From Campylorhamphus procurvoides (Eukaryota; Chordata; Aves; Passeriformes; Dendrocolaptidae): 64,000 nt of DNA. The position numbers were made by a program, and so were the translations under genes. The DNA is taken from NCBI GenBank assembly GCA_013396655.1, contig WBMV01006289.1:868001-932000 (forward strand). The letters run 5' to 3'. Numbering within the stretch: the first letter of the stretch is position 1; each line of letters starts with the position of its first letter. Shown one piece after another: positions 24,029-35,563 of this stretch. A model generated the notes under the pieces. The model was not told the origin of the DNA and searched no databases. It saw only the letters and a program-made list of their open reading frames with translations.

Positions 24029-25689
24029 ACAGACTTGGCAAGCTGCTGGGTTTTCTGGAGCTGCAGTACTGAGACAGCACTGCAGTTTGGGCTGCGAGGG
24101 CCAGGTATTATGACTTGTGCAGCCTCATCATGCAGAATTGCTGGAAGCCTCAAAGTCCTGGGAACTCTGACTTTATTCCCAGCTCCTCTGTGTAAACAGT
24201 AAAAGTGTTTGAAAGAATCCTGAGAGAACTTGGGCTCTCAGATAGCTTCAGCTCTGAAGATTCTTCTTCTGAAGCTGTTTCCTTCCGCAGCAGCAAGCTC
24301 TGGGCAGTCTGACAAATGTCCAGTCATCACGGGCTGCACATTTTGTTTGATTTAGGAGATAGAGAATTGCGACTGTTATGCATTTTGTGCAGATGTATAT
24401 TTTAAAGTTCCTGTCCTTTCATTCCAGGGCATAACAAATCTTTCAGTAAAGTATGAACCATAAAAAGGGAAATTCAAGGTTTTGATCAACTCCAGCTTCC
24501 CTGAGATGTTCAGAGTTCCTACCATTATGCTGTTTGTAAAGACATGGATCTGACCAGGCAAATGCAAGTAGGGAAGTGAATTAAGTGGACCAAGTAACAG
24601 CCTAGACTTCTTGAACTTATGAAACAGAGGGTGTAGGACTTATTTTGTTTGACTTTCAGCTCTTAGTCTTTCTTCTGAGTTCTGTACAATAGGAATCAGT
24701 TTCAGATCATCAAATTCCTTCCCCTGAAACACAGAATTATCAAACAGTATCAAATCTAATACTGTTGCAGGCCCTTTCCAGAAATGTAAATAATTCCATC
24801 TTTAAAGCAGGCAAGGTTTTCCTTCTGATACTCCAAATGGAAGGTGGTTCTATGATGTTTCTCCTCACATCATTAAAAACCTACCAATAATTTCAACTCT
24901 ACGTGTCATGTTTTCATGGCCCAGCATTGCCTCTTAGTTATAATATATTGTCTCTAAAGATGCCTATGCCTTGATCCATTTGTAGGTTTCATTTCTTAGC
25001 CCCCTTTTAGCTAAATCCATGAAGTTTCATGGGACTGGTGCCAAAATGACTGCACATGGGGAACAGTTAAGCAAGTTGTACCATGAAATGCATGAAGTAA
25101 AATGAGAACATTGATATATTTTTTTCTTCCATGAATCTTTAGCAAAAATTGCCCTTAGATAATTTCAGGCACTAAGAACATTAGATGCATTTTATTTTTG
25201 AATATGATTTCTTTTTTCTGATTGACAGTTATACTTTTAAAGTGCTGTTTAAGTAGCCCCAGCACAAACTTTCCTCTCATCTTATCTATCCCCGGGACTG
25301 TCTCTCTTACCCTTTTCTTTTAATAGTGTTTTGCCATGTAATCCATTTTCCTTTTTATGTCTGATTGTTCTTGAGAAATAGTATCTCACTGAAAATGCTC
25401 TTCTTTCCCCCCTTGTGTTTCCTATGCTGCAGCCTGTCCCTCTTCTGAGAGGAGCTCTGGAGGAGCTGGGTTTGTGGCATGTTCCAAGAAAGGTGTCATT
25501 TCTGATGGAGGGATCTGTTCTGAAGTCAGGGCTTCATTTCAGGAGTTCTGCTATGAATTCATGCTTGTAAAAACATATATTTCCTGCTGGCTTGCAGGCT
25601 GAAATTTCCATATACTCTTCAGAGCAAACCTAACGGATGACATTACAGCTTTGTGTGAATGATAAGTTATCCTGCTGCAGAGCTCAAGG
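24029..25689. other. Intron-like sequence, nothing recognised
   Basis: The frame at 23896-24153 (minus) runs through the CR1 tail and is an artefact. 24376-24567 (minus) has no splice context. A C/T-rich region lies around 25295-25330. Confidence 0.45.
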
Positions 25690-25790
25690 CTTGCAGACCA
25701 CATCCTCAGCTGGGGTACAGTGGCATAGCTCTATTTGAAGTCAATGGGGCTGTGACATTTCACATGAGTTGGAAATCTCTCCTGTGAGTA
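25690..25790. repeat. Possible ancient interspersed repeat relic
   Basis: The sequence ccacatcctcagctggggtacagtggcatagctctatttgaagtcaatggggctgtgac recalls a very old repeat seen widely in reptile and bird genomes, recognisable by 'gaagtcaatgg(a/g)gct' beside 'cagctg'. I cannot name the family. Similar wording recurs near 46150 and 62950. Confidence 0.3.
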
Positions 25791-28700
25791 TTAAGTGTTG
25801 TGTGACTCTTCCTGCGTTGTTAGTATGTTTCATGTAGTGTGAAGCAGACCCATTGGAATGGTAATTTTATGCACTGAGTAAGATATCACCCAGCGGGAGT
25901 TGGGGTGGTTTGTTAAGGGAGGGGAAGAAAACACATACAACCCAAAGTGCTTCTATTCACCTTAGGAAGTCACAGATGTGCTCCAATAAGGCTGTGTTGG
26001 TTAGGGATGTCATGAGACACGGTTTATAATTAATAATGATTTTCTCTCTAATCCTTTGCATTAATATTGGCTGTGCAAATTTGGCAAGGTTATTTTTTAA
26101 TCTTCTAATTCATTTAGTTTTGATTTCAGTGTCCATGTTAATCTATGTCTGAGAGCTGCAGGTGTGGATGTCCTTGGGAATGCTAGAACTTCAGCTCTTC
26201 ATGTTCCTTGTGGTGCATAAGAGACTCTCCCTTGATCTGGTAAGTTCATGCTCTGTACTACCTTCTAACCAATACATTTTTATATTTCTTCTCTCTGTGT
26301 AATAATAGAGGGCTGGACACATGTAAGTCCTACAACTTTCTCCATAACACTTCTGGCTCAGGAAATTTGAAAGACATGTATAACCGTGTCATGTTTATAA
26401 ATATTCAGAGTTTGCCAGCCACCTTCCTGCCCTGTATTAGAACCAGGGTGAAGAAAATAAGCCCAAAAGAAACGGAGACAGTGCAAACTTAAATAAACAT
26501 TTTCTAGAACAGAAAAGATCATGAAGCAGAACTCACACATAACTACCTGGCTGCCACTGCCTGGACCAAATAAATGGGTGACCTAGATGAAGGGAGGAGA
26601 CAACACTGCAGCCATCTGTGATCTGACACACGATGGTGTCAATGCAGGAGTAATGCTGCACAGGGTTGCTAATGGGTGATAAAGGTGAGTACAGAAAAAC
26701 AGATAAAACTCTACATTTAAAATGGTGCTGTAATTGAATTTTTTTGCTGTGATTTTACTTTCATGTGTCTGTGTATAAGAAACATACAATGAAGGAAAAA
26801 CAAGACCATGTCACTGAAAAGTAGGCACTCCATTATAAATTTTATATTGATGTGATAAATTTAGACACACACACAAATCTACATTACTTACTCAGGTTGC
26901 ATATAACACTCAGAATAGGTGGAAATAAACCAAACCAACATTCTTTGTAGGGTAGTTTGGATTCATTCTACCAAAAGCTTTTCTTGACTGTGTAATGCTC
27001 TTTTGCATATAAATAAGATTAGAGTCATGATTCTCTGGTTTGGCTATCAAGAGTGGGTGTGTGTGTGAAATTTAAGTTATTCCTTATCACAGACTGTCAG
27101 TTTTGATTTTTAAGGTATGCCTGAAGCCATCCAACTTTGATTGAAGGTTTTAATATTATTTTTCTTTGTTTGGTTTTGTTTTTTTAATTTAAACCCCGCA
27201 AGAACAACATGTCACAATGCTGGCATTATCAGGGCAGTAAAGAGACTTTTGATGAGGTGGTTCTGTCTCCAAACCCTCTACCCATTATGAATTTTTGGGA
27301 TATCAGCAGTGAAATCTACACTTGATGAAAGTGAGCAACCCGACTGTAGAAAAGAATAACATAGGCTAAACTAATCTTGTGCATTTTAGTTTCTAAGTAT
27401 TGCCCAACTAGAGCAGACCTTTAACCCAAAGAGTATTGTAGGGGAAAGTGAATTAAATTGAAGTAGCTTTGTAGAAATAAATGTAATGAGTACCCAAGAA
27501 CCAAAATTAGGCTACTTTGGCCAGTTCAAGTATTCTTGAAAGTAGCATCAACCGTAGTAGTCTGTTAATTACATGACCAAAGAGGCTGTGATTAAAACAG
27601 ATTAGGTAAGATTAAAAAGGCATGAGTAAGAAAGCATCATCAGCACACGGGCAATGTGGCTATGTGATGAAGTCATTTACACATAGGCAGATTTAATTAG
27701 TACAAAAACATATGCTTCAAATGCCAGATCAGAATCAAGAAGAATTTCTGAGCTCCTTTCTGCATGGAGTGAATATATTCTGAGACAAGGAAAACAGAGT
27801 AGGTGCTTTAGTCTGCTGTCTGAATAGATTTTTATTTTGCCTGGGGTATTGACTTTGTAAAATCAGTGGATGCATATTCTTATTTCTACCCTGAACTTAT
27901 AATGATTGATTTCAAAATAGTATTTCTGTTTCTAAAACAGTTCAGGGTCTTGCATGTAGATTGAATTGCTCAACACAAAACACACACATTGAAAGAAGTT
28001 TAGAAGTAAAGGGTATCTGTAAGCAGAGCCTTGTAGAGGCCAGTACTTTTATCTGGGAAAGCAGTTGCTCTAGTCAGAATGAAACATTACTGCAAGGGTT
28101 AGTTGTCAGTTTCTAAGGAACACTAGTCCAGTAAATAGTATTTGGCGGAAAACCCTTTTGGCTCAGTTTTGTTTGTTTCATGTGCCGTTTACATTGGCAT
28201 GAATAACCAACCATTGCACCATGTTGCTTTCTCACATTGAAGTTATCCTCTCAGTTTCCTCCGTTATAGGGCACCTTTCCTGCACTGTTTTTTATTCTTT
28301 CATCTCTTCCTAGGGCAGCTGGAAGATTTTTTGTCTTTTTTCCTCTGCTGCATAAGCTGGCACCATCTCAAATGCTCACACTGTTGTTCTCAGCCAGTTT
28401 TCTCTCTCTGTGAAATGTTTGTTGCTATGTGTGAGCTTTGTTTTCCTGGCTGAAATTATTTGCTTAGATGGCCCCAAGCAATGCTGTAGGCCAGTACTCT
28501 TCTGCAGGAGAGGTTCTGCTTTCTCTTGGAGACAACAAAAGGGAGAGAGATTTGGCTGCTTGGAGCTGCCATCTTGTGCTGTGCTGAATGGGTAGGTAAG
28601 GTAAGAGGAAATTGGCAGCCACAGCAGAGCTTCCCTTGCAGCAGAAGAGGCTTGCCCACAAAGGGCTCTGTATAATTGGGTTTCTGTGCACAGGGAGAGA

Positions 28701-28999
28701 TTAAAAACACAGAAGTGATGTTCTTCCAAATGCAAACTGCCAAAAGGTTCTTAGTCAGAAGGACTGTGCATCATAACCCCAAGAAAGGATCCAAGACCAG
28801 ATTCCTTTTAGCTCCTCCAAAGCTAAGGCTTTGGGAATTATTCAGCTCTTTGTGTCAAAATATGACCCACAGGTTCAGAGCTCGTGTTCTGTGTCTGCCT
28901 TGTTCAGTACATTTCTCCACTCTGAAATCTGATCATGTTATGCATGTTTGTGCAGCAGATCTGCTTCAGTGCTAACAGATATTTTTGCTTGAATTAATG
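25791..28999. other. Intron-like sequence, nothing recognised
   Basis: Contains short CA/TG runs (26868-26876 and 27057-27067). The plus-strand frame 28410-28595 looks like a small secreted Cys-rich peptide but starts with GTG and has no ATG. The overlapping minus-strand frames at 28376-28743 occupy three phases of a slightly GC-richer patch. Confidence 0.45.
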
Positions 29000-29170
29000 C
29001 TACAAGTGACAAAGCTGGTTGCTGTAATTGATTAACTGGATGGTAGCTGTGAGTTCTTTTGGAACTGGCAATTATAAATTTGAATGCCTTTAGTTCAGAC
29101 CTTAATATTTTCTGTGAAGTATTGCTTTGACAGTAAAATTTCTACTGGCATCTGTTGTGTGTGTTTGTCT
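29000..29170. promoter_or_regulatory. Possible conserved non-coding element
   Basis: Unique sequence with gctgtaattgattaactgg, ggcaattataaatttgaat and ctttgacagtaaaat motifs. It resembles a conserved intronic element in texture only. Confidence 0.12.
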
Positions 29171-31440
29171 GCTCGGCTCTTTAATGTCAAAGCCTGCAAA
29201 TGGTGCTGCCTATGTGCACATGTGAAAACCAGCTGAACAGAACAGAGCTCTGTTTTGTTTCAGTCCTTGCTGCTATTTTCAGCTATTGTCATTCACAAGA
29301 GTTTGAGTTGTTATTTATAGTTGAATAATAATAATAAAAAAGTTCTCATTGATTCATTGTCATGGATTCATTTTGTGGATGCAAGCAGTCCCTTTCAAAC
29401 TAAGATGGAAAGGTCTTTCTACTTCTAAAGGCTAGCAAAAAAAAAAGTCAGAAAATCACCTTGGAACAAAAAGAAAAACTTATAACTTTATGATGAAACA
29501 AATAATTTAAGGAATTTAGTCACCTATAACATTTAAATCCTGAACAGTTTTGTTACTTTTGCATAGAAAGATGTACAGAGTCAGGACTTGCGCCCAAATG
29601 TTTTATCGAGTTTCTTAGTGAGCTTAAAACCAGATGATGGAGCACTTGTTAACAGTGCATTAGTGCTGGCCATGTGAGGGCACATAGACACATGGGAGAG
29701 ATCAATCACTATTTAAAAGTTGTCCATTTGCACATGTCAATGCATCCATTTAAACTTCCTCTCAGGTAATTGACTGATTTTATTTATTTTTTATTTTTTT
29801 TGCATTTCTGTGCATTTTGCAAACACAGTGAGAATGGGAGGTAGCCACAGGAGGAAGCAGGAGGAGTTTGCATGGTTCTCTAGTGTAGCTGACTGGCAGG
29901 AATAGCTAGGGCACCAGCTTCCTTGCACAGGATAAATTTCCCTGTGTCCAGTAGCAAAGGTTGAGTGTTTTTCACAGTATATATAATCATGAAAGCAGCA
30001 GTTGTCGAGGTTTTTGTAAGTATTACTAAGACCACCACTAAAATGTGAATGTGTAAAATCTTCCTCGCTTATTTGCTCACATTCTATGTAACAGGATGAA
30101 AAATCTTTACATATGTGTATGATTTTCAGGACAGCAGTTGAATACTGACATGAAGGGTCCTGCTTCATTACTTGCATCCTTATCACTGGTTGTGTTCCAT
30201 TCAGTTATATAATGTATAATTATCAATGTTATCAATACTATAAATGTGGTTCTGTGGGTTATTTATGTCATAACCAAGAGTCAAACATCTTTTGAGAGTC
30301 TGAGAAGATGTTGGAGTGGAAGTTAAACTTAGCAACTCATGACTTGACTATGTCTGCAGGAGATGCTTAATGAATAACAAGAATTTTATTTGCAAGCTCA
30401 TTCTTCTTCAACTTTGAGAGTTGGAGATGCTTCTCCTTTGACTACTGTATATGATGGTAAATAACCCTGTTCAAAGGGAAATTGTCACTTGAGCATCTCC
30501 ACTTACTGGTGGTTTTGTTGTGCCTTCAACATTCCCCAGCTGAAGAAATGTTTACATGTTGGGGAAACTAAAGCATAATGAGGGTAGGAGTTGCCTGAGG
30601 CCGTACAATGCAGTACTGACAAAAGTGGGAACAGACACTATGTGTCGGAACAGTCTCTTGTATTTTTATCTATTCTCACACTCTGCACTGAAAACATAGC
30701 CTAAACCAAAGTTCATTGGTGGTGAAAGAAAGGGACTCATTGGCTCTGACAGGTATTAGTTTAGTTTCATGGTGTGTGGCCTTGGATGCACAACACCCTA
30801 GAAATGTAAAATATTCCCATTAAGAGCAGAATGTATTCTCGAACAATTATTTATTTCCATAACTCAGCTTGTCCTTCTTTGGATTTCCTATAATACTATT
30901 TTCTTAAAAGACAGATAAACCCTCTGAAACAGTTGTTGGAGCATGTGTAAAATCAGCCACTTTTTGTAAGCCTGTTACTGCTGCTTAAAAATGGGTGTTT
31001 AAACAAAAGTGGATATGTTTTTTTCTCGTGCTACTAAATACTTGCTTGTTTGTTTTCCTGTTTCTGATTAATACAGGCCCATCTCAGACAGAAAGGCAAC
31101 AACAGCTATGTTTATAACACAGCATGATCCATTGATCCAATTTTGAAGGTTGCCCTTTCAGTTCAGCAGCTTCATTGACTTCTAGATAGTATCCATTTGT
31201 ATTACCAGGCATTTTAGAGATGTTATTGAAACCTAAACTTTTAGACTGAAGGTGTACAAGATTATGTGACAACTTCAGCATTGATTTAGCACTCATTTTA
31301 GATAAACCATTTGGAATACCTTGTATTTCAGTCTTTTATAGGCTCTGCACCCAGGGAAAGTATTGCATAAAGAGTCTAAGAGGAGGAAAGAACTTAAATC
31401 ATTTTATTTCCTTTTTAATAACTAGAAGTGAAGGACTTAC
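29171..31440. other. Intron-like sequence with a possible MIR relic
   Basis: The minus-strand frame 29791-30186 (131 codons) is Cys-rich but lacks a plausible donor and acceptor pair. A possible MIR fragment is listed separately. Otherwise nothing was recognised. Confidence 0.4.
30545..30635 (-). mobile_element. Possible MIR SINE relic
   Basis: The wording tttacatgttggggaaacta..gttgcctgaggccgtacaatgcagtactgac parallels the antisense core of MIR SINEs (ttacagatgaggaaactgag..ttgcccaaggtcacacagctagtaagtggc). The match is old and gapped. MIR relics do survive in bird genomes. A repeat search would settle it. Confidence 0.35.
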
Positions 31441-31543
31441 AGAAGGAGTCTTGGAATTAGACGTCTGCAATTCAGCTTCTGTCTCTGACAGAGATTGGCT
31501 TTCTGAACACTGTTTAGCTTCCCTGTGTTCCTGCTTGCAGTTG
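31441..31543 (-). CDS. Candidate internal coding exon, unidentified protein
   Basis: A 103-nt minus-strand segment opens with one base (C) that completes a split codon and then has 34 whole codons without a stop. The acceptor upstream is CACTACCTTTATTTTAG (AG at 31545-31544). The donor at 31440 is GTAAGT, although the exon's last bases (TCT) are not consensus. The peptide is hydrophilic and Ser/Glu/Gln-rich (for example SESQSLSETEAELQTSNSKT), much like the exon at 715-977. It ends on a whole codon and 715-977 begins on one, so the two can be spliced in frame. No domain recognised. A chance open stretch of this size is quite possible, so the support is the splice signals and phase agreement. 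Confidence 0.3.
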
Positions 31544-32007
31544 CTAAAATAAAGGTAGTGGATCCAAATCAGATCAAGCAAATGGTGGAGTTTAAGCCTG
31601 GGAATGCAAATCTTTAAGAATTTTTCTATAAAAGGAATGACATTACTGATCTGGGAGAGTTATAAAGCAAGGACATGTTTTTATGAAGAGTTCTGGGCGC
31701 TTCAAGTTACAGAATGGGAAGTTGAGCTTCTGAGAAGCATTATTATTAGCTATGGAAATTATTCTCATATAATTCTTAAATGTTTTATATCTGCTTAAAA
31801 GCAATGGTTTATTATAATAAGTTGCACAAAAATGATTTTTTAAAAAAATTCATCAGTGACTGCTTGATATCTTCAACAACTCAGTGATATATCTCTGTTG
31901 ATATTTTAAGAATTTAGAAAAAATATTATTTGCATGTTTAGATATTTGAGCCTTATAATTTAAAACCTGCAGGATAGTTAGAAGGCTTCAAAAACCCTCT
32001 TCATGTT

Positions 32008-32030
32008 CTTAACCCTTAAAAGGGGTTAAG
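32008..32030. repeat. Short inverted repeat (hairpin)
   Basis: cttaaccc and gggttaag form an 8-bp stem around a 7-base loop. There is no T-tract context that would suggest a function, and this is expected by chance at some rate. Confidence 0.5.
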
Positions 32031-35000
32031 AAATCTCTCCTTGTATTTGTTCTCTATTATGGTAGAAGGGTGAAAACAGTGTTGTACTACACTAGTCATG
32101 TATATTATTGAACAAGTATTGATTAGTTCAATGTTTGGGGAAAAAAAAAACCCTTGACAGGGCTAAGTGAAAGGGCAGGTACTGGTACTCAATTGGAAAA
32201 GCCATCTATCTCATTACGGATACTTTTCCAAGGACATAAAAGCTTTGGTTCTGAATGGAAGGGCTTTATTAAGCTGCTAAACTTCTCAAGTTTTCTGAAA
32301 ATTTTTCAACTAAGCTTTAAGTTCTTTTGGGGAAAAAATATAAATCTCTTATCCCTATAGGATTCTTTAGCTAATTTTTAGCTTTAATTTTCAGTGATTC
32401 CATTCTCTTCCAAAGAAACAGAATAAGGTATGGACAGAATAATGGTAATGGTGTTTTAATTCCTTTTTGAGCAAGTCAGCCTTATACCTTGAGCTACCCT
32501 TACAGGGCCTAACAGAATTGTTCAGAAAGCACTGTTTTCCATGAAAAATTCTTTTACAAATGTCATTATTCTTATTCACTAACAGATGGTCTGAAAAATT
32601 AATCATAAGAGCTTTCCTTTTTCCAAAACATTTCTCAGTTTTTTTCCCAAGATAATTTTTCATTTTTAGTTTAGATTTAGCAGGACCATTTGCAGTTGAT
32701 TTGACTTCCTCTCAAGCTGCTGCGATAAGTAAACAGGGAAATAGTCCTGTTCCCATGAGTGTTGAGATGTTACTCCATGTGGATATGCATTGTAAGTCAG
32801 TCTAATGCTAGATGATGGTAGGCATCTCTCTTTAGTTCAGCAAATTCAACTGCTCCTGTAAAATTGGAAAGAGGTGTTTGGATACCCCCAGGTTCGTTGT
32901 ACCAGCTGGTTAAATGGATTAGAATTGGAATAGTCATCGGGAAATGGTAATGGATACACACTTCCAGTTCTTTGCAGTCTGTTACACGAATGCCATTGCA
33001 GGAAGTGCAGCTGTGGGCAGGAGAGTTGAACAGGGAGAAAGGTTTGCACTCTGTCTAAACACTCCTGGAAATGGCTGGAAAGCAGCACAGAGATGTAAAG
33101 CCAAAGGCAGAAGGTCTCATTCTTTCTTCTGCTCAAACAACTTTATATTGTGCAACATCCTGGCTAGCAAGTACAGCCAGAAAGTTCTTTGTGATAGAAG
33201 AGGTATTAGAGGTATAATGTGGAAGAATATGCACTGCAAGGTGTTTATAAAGAGTGAAAGACAATGGCAGTTGTGCTCAGTGTTATTAACTAATAGCACT
33301 GCCTGACATCAAATAGTTATGTTCCATTTAGGAGTGTATGAGCTCTGTAAATTCCTCCTTGTGCATTAATATAAACAGTAGATTTGTAATAGAGAAGAGA
33401 GTGATAAATGCAATGAAGCTTTACAATACTGAGTCCCTGGGTCAAGGCAGAGTCCTTGCTGAAAGCCATTGGTATTTATCCTTTCTAGTGATAGGCACAA
33501 TCTTCAAGCTCAATTGCCTGAAGAGAATTCCCATCTTACTCTTTCTTCAGGATATTCATGCTGCTCGGAATATAAGCTGCCTTCCACTGCTTTTATTCTA
33601 TTCTACTCAATGTATTCTGGAAGTGTGCAGTGTGGGACTGCTGCCATTCACATATTTATACCACGGAATGTTGGGAGGAGTAGGTAGTTTTATAGGGAAG
33701 AAGGAATTTATACAGCCCTGATGAAAGAGCTATAAATTGAACAATATTTCAGTATCATGGAATGAAAAAAAATCTCTCAGCTTTAAAGTGAGATAGAATA
33801 AACTTTGAAGTGCTAGACCCAAGATGTATATGTTGAAGGTGTCTTTTCTTCAGTAGGGAACAATAAAGGACCCTAATTATTCCAGCGGAACTTAGGCATA
33901 TATTGTTTTGGAAACTGGGATTCATTGGTGATTATCTAAGTACTGATTACTTGGAGATTGAAATACCAGGTTTTTTCTACAAAAATATTTCTTTTCTTTA
34001 GAGTAATTGTATCACAGACCATCAATACAACCTTAGGTACAGAAATATATTGGCTTTGAATTAAACAAAGCCCAAAACGTTAAGATATACCTTAGAGTCT
34101 GGAATTCATTTTATATATACTATTTAAAAGGTCTTTGCATTTCAAATGCCTTATCCTTGTCTTCCTGCAATATTTCCACCACTCACAGACATAAATTTGT
34201 AGCCTGTAGTAATCTTACCGAGTCATGCATGCAATTATGAACAGATGTGTTGTTTGAATTGGAGCATAAAATACCAAGGGATGAAGTTGTTTGTGTGATG
34301 AATACACTTAAGGCTTGATTTTACTGTCATGAACTTTTCAGTTTCCTTTTGTTACAGTTTTAAAATTCAGTGAAGAATAAGAAACAATAACAGCAATAAA
34401 TGAGAAGTTTAGAAAGAACGTGTATCATGTCTCAGAAACGTTGCTACAGTGGGAATACCTTATTCACGCTAGGGATCCGCTTTATCTCCCACTTCCTTAC
34501 CTTTCTCAGCTAGCACAGAATTTTCCTTACTGGAGAGGGCTCCAGTGCTAAATCACTGTCCATATCTGCAGGTATGAACGTGGGTGACATCCCTCCTGTG
34601 CAACGTGTGAGATAAGGTGTGTTTGTGATTCATAGGAGTGAAAATGGGGACATGCACTTTGCGAAATTGTGCCGTGGAGTGAATGCCTTACAGGGACACA
34701 GTGCTATAGACATAATTCAAGTAAACGCACATGCTGAAGTCTGGTTCTGACTAGCAAAGTCCTTTGGACATGTATTCAAATCCTCATTTTCTTCAGTGAG
34801 ACCTCATGCTTTGCAAATCAAGTAAACCAAGGCACATGGTAACTAAGTGAGATGCAAAGTTCTTTCTCTGCTGCTGGAAGAGGGAGGTCCTTAAACAGAG
34901 GCAGTTTTGCCTCTTTACTGGAAAGGGTGAGGCAAGAGGTAGAACGGGATCGATCCTGCTCACTCACCATTGCAAATCTATTATACACTGATGACTCAAA

Positions 35001-35542
35001 GCAATGGGCCCTGTAAAGAGAGGGCCCCTATGAGAGTTATTAGCAATGAAGACTAGTACTTTACCACCACCATGAAAACAATGTCATTATTTTTGGGTAG
35101 CAACTGGTAAATTCTGTGTGATTCTGCTGATTTCACGTTCTTATTCTTCTTATTTGCCGTTTAGTTACAGGCAGGGACTAGCAAGGGATGCACTGTTGTT
35201 TACAATGCTCAGTAATTTCTTTCTGTAGTGGTTCATGCTAATCTGAAGAAAGTGAGTTGCTCCCTTATACTGAGTAAGTTTGGAAGAATCATGTAGAAGG
35301 AGTTAGGAAAAATGAGTTGGGCATTAACTCATTAAATTGCAGCTAATAGGCATTTTTGCAATGGTCCTTTTAAATATGAGTCGTGCCCCATTTAAAAACT
35401 AACTGAAATTACAGCATGTTTCATTAAGAAAGATAATTACAAATTCCTCCCTCCCTAAAAAATAGATTTAGATTACAACACATTTTAAACCTACCTTGAT
35501 ATTTGGATGATAAAAATGGTTTGTACGCTACTGACAAAAAGG

Positions 35543-35563
35543 AAAAAAACAAACAAACAAAAC
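35543..35563. repeat. A-rich (CAAA)n run
   Basis: A short aaacaaacaaacaaaac microsatellite, with a second caaacaaaaaac a few bases downstream. Confidence 0.7.

Noticed and set aside
28410..28595. Small frame with a hydrophobic start and several cysteines, like a secreted peptide
   Set aside because: It starts with GTG with no in-frame ATG, the cysteine spacing fits no defensin-type pattern I know, and other phases are open on the opposite strand.
29791..30186. 131-codon minus frame
   Set aside because: Cys/His/Ser-rich but without a credible acceptor-donor pair or recognised motif.
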